From the NCBI GenBank assembly GCA_964618895.1, contig CAZUDO010000059.1, positions 62,001-126,000 of the forward strand: a DNA stretch of 64,000 bases, written 5' to 3'. The stretch's first letter is position 1, and every line of letters begins with the position of its first letter. Below, one piece after another: positions 16,624 to 24,823 of this stretch. Position numbers and translations under genes: made by a program. This DNA comes from CAZUDO01 sp964618895 (GTDB lineage: Bacteria > Desulfobacterota > Binatia > DP-6). Below the pieces are notes generated by a model. The model worked only from the letters and a program-made list of their open reading frames with translations. It did no database searches and was not told where the DNA came from.

Positions 16624-18332
16624 GGTGTGCGGCGTTCATCGTCCTCGCTTCCCTCGGCGGGGCCGTGGTCGCGTTCGCGGAGCCGCGCGCCACATCCTGC
16701 ACCATCTGTCATGCCAAGCCCGAGATCGCTGCGATCGTCGGCGACGGCGCTGCGGCGATCGTGGAGCACGAGAGGACGGGTGCGCACGCGGCGGCGGGGC
16801 TCTCCTGCCACGACTGCCACGGCGGCAATCCGGATGCGGCGCTCGGCGACGATCTCGACGCAATGGACGAACACTACGCGGCCGCGCCGTACGTCGGCGT
16901 GCCGAAGCGGACCGACATTCCCGCGTTCTGCGGCCGCTGCCACGGCGACCCCGCGTTCATGAAGCGCTTCAAGCCGGATGCACGCGTCGACCAGGAGCGT
17001 GAGTACTGGAGCAGCCGTCACGGCGAGTTGCTCAAGGCCGGCGACACCAACGTGGCGACCTGCGTCGACTGCCACGGCGCGCACGGCATCGTCGGGCCTG
17101 GCGACTCGCAGTCGCCGGTGCACCCGCGACACGTCGCGGATACCTGCTCGCGCTGCCATTCCGATGCGGGCCGCATGAGCGCCTACACGCTGCCGGATGG
17201 ACGCCCGCTGCCCGTCGATCAGTACGCGCGCTGGCGGCGCAGCGTGCACGCCGAGTTCCTGCTCGAGCGCGAGGACGCCACCGCCCCCACCTGCAACGAC
17301 TGCCACGGCAACCACGGCGCCCCGCCACGCGGCGTCGAATCGGTCGGGTCCGTGTGCGGGCAGTGTCATGCACGCGAGGCGGAGCTTTTCCGCGCCAGCC
17401 CGAAGGGGGAGGCCTTCGAGGTGCATCGTGCCTACATGAACGAAGCCGGCGCGGCGGGCTGCGCGAGCTGTCATGCTCCGCCGTCGCCCTTGGCGACGCT
17501 CGGGACAACGGTCGCCTTCGTCCAGTGCGCGACCTGCCACGGCAACCACGGCATCGTGCGCGCCACGATGGCGATGCTCGCCCCGCTGCCGTCGACACCG
17601 TGCGACTTCTGTCACGTCGCGAGCGGGCCGGGCGGCGACGTCATCGAGGCGACCGAGACGGTGCAGCGAAACTACGAACGGACGCGGGCCGGCCTGCTAC
17701 AGGAGGCGAGCGGCAAAGGATTCGACGACCTCGCCCGGTTCGACTGGCTCATCGATCGAGCGCTCGAGATCCCGGCGCACACCACGCGCACGGCCGGGAA
17801 CTCGAATCTGGTCCCGGACTTCGGGCGGCTGTTCACCAAATTCCGCATCGGCAAGTCGCACTACACCTACGAGGGCAGCGACGGTACCACGGTCCGGGCG
17901 AATCTGGTGCGCTGTCCGGACTGCCACGCGTCGACCGGGGCCAAGGACCGGATGGGGCCCGAGACGGGCAAGGTGTTCGTCGAGCACATGCGTCGGCTGA
18001 CGACGACGACCGCGCGCGCCGAGCGCATGCTGCTCGCGGCTCGGCGCGGCGGGGTGGATCTGCGCACGGTCATGCCGCACATCGATGCGGCCGTGACCGC
18101 GCAGATCGAGCTGGAAGTCCTGGTGCATACCTTCTCGGGCGCCCCCGATGGCAAGTTCATGATCCGGTACCAGGACGGAATACAGCACGCCGAGAGCGCG
18201 GTCGCCGGAGCGCGCGAGGCCCTCGCGGAACTCGGAAGCCGCCGCAGGGGCCTGGCCGTGTTCCTCGGCGTTCTCGGCCTCGTGCTGGTGGCGATGGTGC
18301 TGAAGATTCGCCAGCTCTCGCGCGGGAATTGA
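16620..18332 (+). CDS. Membrane-anchored undecaheme c-type cytochrome of the bc-like complex
   Basis: About 570 residues from GTG 16620, overlapping the cytochrome b stop. It has an N-terminal signal (FIVLASLGGAVVAFA), eleven CXXCH motifs between residues about 27 and 436 (CTICH, CHDCH, CGRCH, CVDCH, CSRCH, CNDCH, CGQCH, CASCH, CATCH, CDFCH, CPDCH), a heme-free helical region, and a C-terminal membrane span (GLAVFLGVLGLVLVAMVL) with basic tail. Translational coupling to Rieske and cytochrome b suggests it replaces cytochrome c1/f as electron acceptor on the periplasmic side (inference). NapC/NirT-like and octaheme families share parts of the pattern, but this length and count are unusual. Confidence 0.9.
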   Translation: MRCAAFIVLASLGGAVVAFAEPRATSCTICHAKPEIAAIVGDGAAAIVEHERTGAHAAAGLSCHDCHGGNPDAALGDDLDAMDEHYAAAPYVGVPKRTDIPAFCGRCHGDPAFMKRFKPDARVDQEREYWSSRHGELLKAGDTNVATCVDCHGAHGIVGPGDSQSPVHPRHVADTCSRCHSDAGRMSAYTLPDGRPLPVDQYARWRRSVHAEFLLEREDATAPTCNDCHGNHGAPPRGVESVGSVCGQCHAREAELFRASPKGEAFEVHRAYMNEAGAAGCASCHAPPSPLATLGTTVAFVQCATCHGNHGIVRATMAMLAPLPSTPCDFCHVASGPGGDVIEATETVQRNYERTRAGLLQEASGKGFDDLARFDWLIDRALEIPAHTTRTAGNSNLVPDFGRLFTKFRIGKSHYTYEGSDGTTVRANLVRCPDCHASTGAKDRMGPETGKVFVEHMRRLTTTTARAERMLLAARRGGVDLRTVMPHIDAAVTAQIELEVLVHTFSGAPDGKFMIRYQDGIQHAESAVAGAREALAELGSRRRGLAVFLGVLGLVLVAMVLKIRQLSRGN

Positions 18333-18355
18333 TCAGCCCGTGGGTTGTTCCGTGG

Positions 18356-18685
18356 TCACTTCCCCTGGGCGAGGGTTTTGGCGTGCGTGGCGCCCGCGAC
18401 GAGCTGCTCCTCGGTGACCTTCTTCAGCATCGTCTTGTGTTTCTCGTTCTCCTTCATCTTCTTGACGAGGTCGGGAACGGTCATGCCGGCGACCTCGGCG
18501 TTCCCGGCCAGCTTCGGGATCTTGAGCGTGGTCGCCACCGACGTATCCGCCTGTCCGCTCTCGCCGTGGCACTTGGCGCAGTGCTCTTTGAACACCGCCG
18601 CCGGATCCTCTCCCCGACTGCTGGACGCCCAGCCGCCGAGGGCGAGCACCGCCGTTGCCACCCTCACCGCCGTTCGTAGCTCCAT
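18356..18685 (-). CDS. Small monoheme cytochrome c
   Basis: A 109-residue exported protein: signal peptide to about residue 25, one CAKCHGESGQAD heme motif near residue 36, and a C-terminal GMTVPDLVKKMKENEKHKTML region that can provide the axial Met. This is the size and layout of a soluble class I cytochrome c. It lies on the minus strand, converging with the undecaheme gene (23-bp gap) and 45 bp downstream of the second 11-heme gene with which it could be cotranscribed. A diffusible periplasmic carrier between the inner-membrane complex and the outer-membrane conduit is the simplest role (inference). Confidence 0.9.
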   Translation of the reverse strand: MELRTAVRVATAVLALGGWASSSRGEDPAAVFKEHCAKCHGESGQADTSVATTLKIPKLAGNAEVAGMTVPDLVKKMKENEKHKTMLKKVTEEQLVAGATHAKTLAQGK

Positions 18686-18730
18686 CGTTGATCCTCCTCG
18701 GGAATAAGCATGAATTGTGCCGCCCGGCCC

Positions 18731-19810
18731 TCAGCGCGGGGCGAATCCCCTTGCGTGTTGGTGACAGCGAATGCAGGTGTCCGTAAAGTGCGTCGCTCCG
18801 CTCCCGTCGGCACGGTAGAACTGTGTCTGGCTGTGGCACGTTTCGCACAGTCCCGTGCCGGGAATCGACGCGTCGGCGAAGCTGCCGTCGGCGCGGCCGT
18901 CGAGGGTGGCGAAGTGCACGGTCCGGTCGGTTCCCTGCGGGGTATGGATCATCTCGCGGATCAAGCTCGCGTTGTCGCTGCCGTGCGGCTCGTGGCACTG
19001 CGTGCACGGGATGAGCTTTCCCGAGGGCGTGTGGGCCGAGACGCGCTCGGCCGCGTGGCAATCGTTACAGGCCGCGGTCGCTCGGTGCCCCGGCCCCGGC
19101 TCAGGTGTCGCCTGGGCGTGGCACGCGCTGCACCGCTCCGCGAACTTCGTATGGTGCAGGCCCGACTTGGCCAGGCGTGCGGCCTCGGCCGTGTGGCAGA
19201 TCGCACAGCTGGCGTCGCCGACCGCGGGACGGAAGGCCGCCGTATGATCGTGACAGAGCGCGCAGTCGTCCGTGAAATGTGGCTGGCCGTGGCCGTCTGC
19301 CCGGTAGAACTTGGTATCGCGGTGGCAGGCTTCGCACAGTCCCCGCCCTGGCATCGTCGGGTCGACGAATCCTCCGGGGACTGCGCCGCCGGCGTCGTGG
19401 AAGTCGATCCGCCGGAGGCGCCCGCCGCTTCGGAGGGAGGGGCGGATCAGGTGCGCATTCGGCGAGCCATGTGGGTCGTGACAGGTGAGACAGCGCCGCC
19501 GCAGCCGGGCCGGTCGGAGTCGCCGCGACGGCTCGGGATGCGTCGCAATGGGAAGTGCATGATGGCTGGTGCAGTTGGTGGGGCGCGCGCGATGCCCATG
19601 GCCGAACGAGCCTGGGCGGCGATCCTGGTGGCAGGAGAGGCAGTCGAGCAGGGGCGCGTGTCCGCCGTCGGTGGTGACGTGTGCGGCCTGGCTCGGATGG
19701 CACCGGGCGCAGATGCCCGGGTCGGAGAAGCCGTCGGCCCACGCATGGCCCGCAAATGCCCCTGCGAAAACGAGCCATGTGGGCAACCGGGCCCGTGGCA
19801 ACCGTCCCAT
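18731..19810 (-). CDS. Exported 11-heme c-type cytochrome with one degenerate twelfth site
   Basis: About 359 residues from ATG 19810 (an in-frame GTG at 19819 is possible). After a signal peptide (WLVFAGAFAGHAWA) it carries eleven CXXCH motifs: CARCH, CLSCH, CLTCH, CEACH, CALCH, CAICH, CSACH, CNDCH, CTQCH, CETCH, CIRCH. Between the second and third lies CTSHH (codons at 19559-19573), a CXXCH whose second Cys has become His. Repeated units of the form TGLCETCHSQTQFYRADG and RGLCEACHRDTKFYRADG, each followed by HFTD, show internal duplication. Located between the undecaheme and the large surface decaheme genes but on the opposite strand. Probably periplasmic; exact partner unknown. Confidence 0.9.
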   Translation of the reverse strand: MGRLPRARLPTWLVFAGAFAGHAWADGFSDPGICARCHPSQAAHVTTDGGHAPLLDCLSCHQDRRPGSFGHGHRARPTNCTSHHALPIATHPEPSRRLRPARLRRRCLTCHDPHGSPNAHLIRPSLRSGGRLRRIDFHDAGGAVPGGFVDPTMPGRGLCEACHRDTKFYRADGHGQPHFTDDCALCHDHTAAFRPAVGDASCAICHTAEAARLAKSGLHHTKFAERCSACHAQATPEPGPGHRATAACNDCHAAERVSAHTPSGKLIPCTQCHEPHGSDNASLIREMIHTPQGTDRTVHFATLDGRADGSFADASIPGTGLCETCHSQTQFYRADGSGATHFTDTCIRCHQHARGFAPR

Positions 19811-19982
19811 GCGTCCCACGTACTTATCACCCTCGTCTTTCTCGCCAAGGGAGGCCCCGGCGTGGCTTCTCGTCGTCGAGATTGTCGGGTAGCTCCTGTT
19901 GCCAACGGCAAGAACAATTGATGCGAGAGTCGATGCCGCGAGGGATCGACACCGTGGCTACAGATTTGCTGAGACTGTCGAC

Positions 19983-22900
19983 ATGCACAGGCAAACGCAG
20001 TCACATCTGGTTGCAGTCCTGGTCGCTACCCTGATTGGTGCGACGAGCAGGCCCGCCCTGGCGGCCTGGGATGGAACGCAGCAGATCGTGCCTGGGGACC
20101 GCGTCAGTGCGGCCTTCGTCTCATCCCCCGGCACGGAGACCCACTATTTCCCGTTCTATGCGCCGGACGGTACCAGGCTTACCGTGTCGTGGAAGGGGCC
20201 CCGGGGTCTGATCCTCGACGTGCAGGTCCTCGATCCCGACCTCCAGCCGCTCGCCGTCGCCAGCCACACCAAGCGCGGCCGCATCCGTCGTCTCCCCCTG
20301 CCCACCCGGGGCCGTCATACCATGCAGCTGAAGACGACATCGGGGGCCGGCCGCTACCGGCTCAAGACCTCCGCCGCGTATGCCAGGAGCTACGGAGGCA
20401 AGAGCCTGACCACGCCGGCCAGCAACGACTTCGAGATCGATCTCGGTGCGCCCGCTGGCACTCGTCTGAACGCCCGGGTGAAGAAGGCGAAGGGCAGCAC
20501 CGCCGCGCCCACCTTCGCCTCGCTCGCCGGACCGCGGGGCAACGTCGACCTCGGTGAAGCGAACCCCACCGCGATCAAGCGGCTCCGGCTCGACGCGACC
20601 GGGCTCTTCCGTCTCGCGGTCGCGGGCGGCGCGGGCGGGAACATCAACCTGAAGGTCGCGCCCGCGTTCCCGGTCGGCAGGACCGACTACCGCTTCGACG
20701 AGGCGAGCGTCACGCCCGGGAGCGCGGAGGCCATTCGCACCGCCTGGCTCGGCTCCGCCCACGCGGACCTCACCGCGGAGCCGTTCGCGCATTGGAACGA
20801 CGAGGTGCCGGCGCTCGTCCCCCGGGACTGCTCCAAGTGCCATAGTGGCCTCGGGTATCGGGACTTCCTCGGCGCGCTCGCCAACCCCAACGCCACGCCG
20901 CCGGAGACATCCCCCAGCGCGAACCTGAACGACCCCGCACCCGCGCCCGGCCGCGGCCAGGTCGCGTCGGGCCCATGGCCCGTCGGCACGCCGGTCAACT
21001 GCGATACTTGTCACAACGGCGTGACGCAAAGCCTGTCCGAGATCACCTTCCCCTCGGGGCTCACGGTCACGGGGCTGGGCGACGAGTCGCGCTGCATGGT
21101 CTGCCATCAGGGCCGTGAGTCGACGGTCAGTGTGGAGAAGCAGATATCCAACGCCTACGGCGCCGCCACCGACCCGATCACGAGCGACGACACGGTCAGC
21201 TCCGCGCTCTCGTTCATCAACGTGCACTACTTCGCGGCCGCGGGGAGTCTCTTCGGGCGTGAGGCCAAGGTCGCGTACGAATACGCCGATCCGTCGCTGG
21301 CCTCGGAGCCGATCGATCCCGTCACCGGGCTCTCGGTGCGCATGCCATATGACGCCAAGTTCGCCCACGTGGCGTCCAAAGACGTCTGCTTCGAGTGTCA
21401 CGACCAGCATTCGCTCAAGGTGCGGGTCACCGAGTGCGCGACCTGTCACGTGAACCGGAACGGGGACCCGATCGTCACCACCGCGCCGATGACGGAGACG
21501 GAGTACCGCGCCGCCATCGACAACCTGCACGACGTGCGCATGGCCGGGACGATCAACGACTTCGACGGCGACGGCGATGCCCGCGAAGGGGTGTACTACG
21601 AGCTGGCCGGCCTTCGGGATACGCTCTATGCGGCCATCCGCGCGTACGCCAACACGCCGAAGACGAGTGCCGCCGGCGCCGCCGTCCCGGCCACGCCCGT
21701 CGCCTACTCGCCGACCACGTACCCGTACTTCTTCCTCGACCCCAACGACAACGGCACCGTCGATGCCGGAGAGACCACGCGCTACAACGCGTGGACCGCA
21801 CGTCTGCTCCGCGCGGCGTACGACTACCAGTACGCCCAGAAGGATCCGGGCACCTTTGCGCACAACGCGAAGTACCTGATCGAGGTGCTCCACGACGCGA
21901 TCGCCGACGTGAACGCGGTGCAGGCCGTGCCGGGCTTCGCCCAGCTCATCCGCAACGACAGTGGGCACTTCGACACGTCGGCGGAGGCCTATCGGCGCTG
22001 GGACGAGGACACCGACCATCTGGTCGACCCGTCGTGCGCGCGCTGTCATTCCGTCGAAGGGTTCCTCTTCCGGGCCAAGTATGGCGTCGATCAGACGATC
22101 CCCGCGACGCTGTCGAGCGGCATGACCTGCGAGTCGTGTCACGAGTCGGGAGCCAACTTCTCGCCCATGAACGGCAACACGCCGGCGCGCCGGTACATTC
22201 GCACCGTGAAGTTCCCGCATCCGGCGACGGCCACATCGCAGCAGATCGCCGCCATCACGATCACGAACGGCGACGATGAGACCGCCGCCGAGGACGATTC
22301 GTTCACCTGCATGACGTGCCACCAGGGCCGCGAGTCGACCTTGACGGTCAACGCCGCCAACCCGAGCGCGGAGACGCGCTTCGTACTCAGCTTCCGGAAC
22401 GTCCATTACCTGCCCGCGGGTGCGACGCTGTACGGCAGCCAGGCCGCGGGCGCCTATCAGTACGCCGGGAAGATGTACTCCGCGCGCTCGAATCACGACC
22501 CGACGTACACCGACACGGCGACCAACCCGCGAGCGCGATGCTCCTACTGCCACATGCAGGATGGCAGCCACAGCTTCGAGGTGAAGCTGGTGACGGCATG
22601 CGTAGAGTGCCACACCAACACCCAGAGCGTCGACGAGATCCGGCCGGCGTTCCGGCCGGAGGACAACTGGGACGGCGACCCGATGACCAAGCCCAAGGAG
22701 GAGATCGCCGTCTTCGCAGCACGCCTGTACGCGGCCATCCAGGCCTACTGCAAGGACAAGACCGACACCGCGACACCGAGCGCCAGCTACACCGCCTACA
22801 ACGGCGCGGCCTACCCGTATTGGTTCAAGGACACGAACCAGAACGGCCTGGTCGATGCGAACGAGACCACGGCGATGCGGTTCGACAGCGCGGCGCTGCG

Positions 22901-23039
22901 GGCCGCCTTCAACTACCAGTACTACCAGAAGGAGCCCGGGGCCTGGGCTCACAACAACCGCTACTTCGCCCAGATTCTCTATGACGCAATCGAGGCGCTC
23001 GGCGGCGACCTGACCAACCTCACTCGCCCGCCACTATGA
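19983..23039 (+). CDS. Large exported decaheme cytochrome: beta domain plus two duplicated pentaheme modules
   Basis: About 1018 residues from ATG 19983, with a signal peptide (LVAVLVATLIGATSRPALA). Residues about 30-230 are a beta-rich region with the look of a pre-peptidase C-terminal (PPC)-type sandwich (ETHYFPFYAPDGTRLTVSW). Two pentaheme modules follow: residues about 283-489 (CSKCH, CDTCH, CMVCH, CFECH, CATCH) and 685-877 (CARCH, CESCH, CMTCH, CSYCH, CVECH). They are copies: CHQGREST, a NVHY segment and a YQY-QK-PG-AHN-Y element recur in both. EF-hand-like loops (DPNDNGTVDAGE, DTNQNGLVDANE) suggest calcium binding. No OmcA/MtrC similarity is evident, but the layout resembles those surface reductases. 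A hairpin follows the stop. Confidence 0.9.
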   Translation: MHRQTQSHLVAVLVATLIGATSRPALAAWDGTQQIVPGDRVSAAFVSSPGTETHYFPFYAPDGTRLTVSWKGPRGLILDVQVLDPDLQPLAVASHTKRGRIRRLPLPTRGRHTMQLKTTSGAGRYRLKTSAAYARSYGGKSLTTPASNDFEIDLGAPAGTRLNARVKKAKGSTAAPTFASLAGPRGNVDLGEANPTAIKRLRLDATGLFRLAVAGGAGGNINLKVAPAFPVGRTDYRFDEASVTPGSAEAIRTAWLGSAHADLTAEPFAHWNDEVPALVPRDCSKCHSGLGYRDFLGALANPNATPPETSPSANLNDPAPAPGRGQVASGPWPVGTPVNCDTCHNGVTQSLSEITFPSGLTVTGLGDESRCMVCHQGRESTVSVEKQISNAYGAATDPITSDDTVSSALSFINVHYFAAAGSLFGREAKVAYEYADPSLASEPIDPVTGLSVRMPYDAKFAHVASKDVCFECHDQHSLKVRVTECATCHVNRNGDPIVTTAPMTETEYRAAIDNLHDVRMAGTINDFDGDGDAREGVYYELAGLRDTLYAAIRAYANTPKTSAAGAAVPATPVAYSPTTYPYFFLDPNDNGTVDAGETTRYNAWTARLLRAAYDYQYAQKDPGTFAHNAKYLIEVLHDAIADVNAVQAVPGFAQLIRNDSGHFDTSAEAYRRWDEDTDHLVDPSCARCHSVEGFLFRAKYGVDQTIPATLSSGMTCESCHESGANFSPMNGNTPARRYIRTVKFPHPATATSQQIAAITITNGDDETAAEDDSFTCMTCHQGRESTLTVNAANPSAETRFVLSFRNVHYLPAGATLYGSQAAGAYQYAGKMYSARSNHDPTYTDTATNPRARCSYCHMQDGSHSFEVKLVTACVECHTNTQSVDEIRPAFRPEDNWDGDPMTKPKEEIAVFAARLYAAIQAYCKDKTDTATPSASYTAYNGAAYPYWFKDTNQNGLVDANETTAMRFDSAALRAAFNYQYYQKEPGAWAHNNRYFAQILYDAIEALGGDLTNLTRPPL

Positions 23040-23040
23040 G

Positions 23041-23078
23041 AGAGCCCCGACCCGAGACGAAGTCTTGGGTCGGGCTCT
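23041..23078. terminator. Bidirectional hairpin between the surface decaheme gene and nnrS
   Basis: AGAGCCC plus GACCCGAGAC pairs with GTCTTGGGTC plus GGGCTCT around a GAA loop, a stem of about 17 bp. It starts two bases after the decaheme stop and overlaps the nnrS stop at 23077-23079, so it can end both converging transcripts. There is no long U tract. Bases 23049-23076 are identical to 60467-60494. Confidence 0.75.
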
Positions 23079-24234
23079 ACCGCCCGAGCAGGCGCGGCCC
23101 CAGAAACGCGAGCCAGGCCGCCGAACCCACCAGCCACATCCCCGCCGCCCAGCCGAGGTGGTCGAAGTAGGTGTGGCTCATGTCGGCTGCGAGCCGGGCC
23201 ACCATGGCGCCGACGAAGGTCGCCCCCATGACCGCGATGGCGAGCGGCCGGCCGAGCGCCAGGCGCTCGAGACCGAGATGCCCGAGCGCGACGTGGGTCG
23301 CGACGCCGAAGGCGAGCAGGCCGAAGCCGCCGATGAAGAGCACGTGCAGTGCCGCCACCCGGTAGACAGGCCACAGCCCCGCCAGCACCAGCCCGGCGGG
23401 AAGACACCACACCGCGAGCCACACCAGCCGCCGGTGCAGGCCGGGCTTGGCCGGGAGGCGGGCCGCGCCGCCACCGAGCACGAGGCCGAGCGTCGTCACC
23501 CCGGCGCGCGTCAGCGGCGCGGCATGGACCCAGCCGCGCTGCTCGAACACCAGCGTGGCAAAGATCGTCACGCCGGCGGCCGCGTACGCGAACGCCGCCC
23601 CCATCTCGCGCGTCGACGTGCCCACATCCGGGGGCGGCGGCGCGCCGCCGATGAGCGGCAGGATGAGGGCGCCGACGCCGATGGCGAAACAGAGAAACAC
23701 CCCCTGCTCCACCAGGAGCCGCCCGAAGCCGAGGGTCCACGCCGGCGCGTCGAGCGCGGCCCAGGCGGCGATCAGTACCGCGCCGAGCAGGCCGTGCAGC
23801 GCACCGATCGGGAGCAACACGAACGCCGCCGGCGGCCGGCGGCCCGCGTGGCGCCCCAGCAGACGCACCAGGGCGAAGCGGCCGAGCAGCACGAACAGCA
23901 GCCCGTAGGCGCACTCCGCCATCACCCAGCGCTCGGCGAGCGTGGCGGTCGTGGTGACCAGCAGGCCCGCGATCGCCAGCGCCAGCTCGACGCCCGACGG
24001 CGCCGCACTCTGCGTCCGGCGCGGCAGGGCGGTCAGCAGGAATCCGAGCGCGAAGGCGACCATGAAGGCCTGCATCTGGACCAGGCCGTGCTGCAGGCAC
24101 GAGTACGTCGCGGTCACGCCGAGCGCGTACATCAACCAGGGCCCGACCCCGACCCACCCGATGAGGACGCCAATCGGGAAGAACAGCCGGAACGGCTCGG
24201 CACGCCAGCGCGACGCGAGGGACGATGCAGGCAC
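23077..24234 (-). CDS. nnrS: NnrS family heme-copper membrane protein
   Basis: About 385 residues from GTG 24234, with ten to twelve hydrophobic spans. The NnrS pattern is visible in FRLFFPIGVLIGWVGVG, the HGLVQMQAFMVAFALGFLLT segment (conserved His and F-GFLLTA), and a second-half HVLFIGGFGLLAFGV with THVALGH. NnrS proteins are linked to nitric oxide metabolism and relief of nitrosative stress; the exact reaction is unsettled. It converges on the large decaheme cytochrome gene. Upstream 10 bp away on the same strand is a 66-codon frame. Its presence next to a hemerythrin fusion suggests an NO/O2 response neighbourhood. Confidence 0.85.
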   Translation of the reverse strand: MPASSLASRWRAEPFRLFFPIGVLIGWVGVGPWLMYALGVTATYSCLQHGLVQMQAFMVAFALGFLLTALPRRTQSAAPSGVELALAIAGLLVTTTATLAERWVMAECAYGLLFVLLGRFALVRLLGRHAGRRPPAAFVLLPIGALHGLLGAVLIAAWAALDAPAWTLGFGRLLVEQGVFLCFAIGVGALILPLIGGAPPPPDVGTSTREMGAAFAYAAAGVTIFATLVFEQRGWVHAAPLTRAGVTTLGLVLGGGAARLPAKPGLHRRLVWLAVWCLPAGLVLAGLWPVYRVAALHVLFIGGFGLLAFGVATHVALGHLGLERLALGRPLAIAVMGATFVGAMVARLAADMSHTYFDHLGWAAGMWLVGSAAWLAFLGPRLLGR

Positions 24235-24244
24235 GGTTCCCAGC

Positions 24245-24445
24245 CTACATGAAGTTGGGGGGGGGCAACTCGGAGAGCACCTCGGCCTGGGCAGCCGTGA
24301 AAGCGTGGCGGGCGAGGATCGCGGTGGAGAGATCAGCGGCCCGGGCGGCGAGCCGCGAGGTGCACATCGGCCCCGTGCATAGACGGGTCTCCCGGGGCGA
24401 GCAAGATCCGGCGCCGGCCACGCAGCGGTACGAATCGCCGCCCAC
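24245..24445 (-). CDS. Possible small Cys-containing protein upstream of nnrS
   Basis: A 66-codon frame from GTG 24445, ending 10 bp before nnrS. The N-terminal half has four cysteines (YRCVAGAGSC, then RLCTGPMC) and the C-terminal half a short helix (FTAAQAEVLSELPPP). I do not recognise a family. The close coupling to nnrS and the Cys spacing support a real gene, while the weak ribosome site and a run of nine to ten G/C bases near 24256-24264 leave open a miscounted homopolymer and a longer true frame. Confidence 0.4.
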   Translation of the reverse strand: MGGDSYRCVAGAGSCSPRETRLCTGPMCTSRLAARAADLSTAILARHAFTAAQAEVLSELPPPNFM

Positions 24446-24519
24446 GAATTTCCCGCTCTTCGGACCCGCTCCACGGGAGACGCCGCGGAACCATTGGCAC
24501 GGGACCTGCTCTCTCTGTC

Positions 24520-24810
24520 GTGAGCGGCAAGCTTCGCACCACGATCGCGCGTCTCTGGCCCCGAAGCTACCACCCGCAGGTCGTGCGCCGGGTGGTGCTC
24601 ACCTGCCCCACGGGGCACGGCCAGGTCGAAGTCGACCTCCTCATGCGCTACGCCAGCACGCCCGACCGCGTGTTGCACTGCTCGGCGATCGGCGACTGCC
24701 CGACCACGTGCGGCCAGCCCTGCCGCTTCCTCTCCGACGCCATCGCCGGCCCCCCCAAGGCCCTGCTGCTCCTCCCGCCGGGAAGACGCACCCCGCACGA
24801 AGAGGACTGA
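24520..24810 (+). CDS. Unrecognised small Cys-rich protein
   Basis: A 96-residue frame from GTG 24520. The middle holds VVLTCPTGHGQVEVDLLM, then VLHCSAIGDCPTTCGQPCRF, that is one Cys followed 30 residues later by four in a C-x6-C-x3-C-x3-C arrangement, which could bind zinc or an Fe-S cluster. No signal peptide or membrane span. I cannot name the family. It is divergent from nnrS and its small partner, and convergent with the hemerythrin-CBS gene, separated by a long inverted repeat. Composition and start context are like its neighbours. Confidence 0.6.
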   Translation: MSGKLRTTIARLWPRSYHPQVVRRVVLTCPTGHGQVEVDLLMRYASTPDRVLHCSAIGDCPTTCGQPCRFLSDAIAGPPKALLLLPPGRRTPHEED

Positions 24811-24823
24811 TCCGGGGGAACCC

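Noticed and set aside
20121..22952. Long open frame (over 900 codons) antisense to the large decaheme gene
   Set aside because: It is Val/Arg/Gly-rich, lacks any domain pattern, and mirrors codon bias of the sense gene; typical shadow in high-GC DNA.
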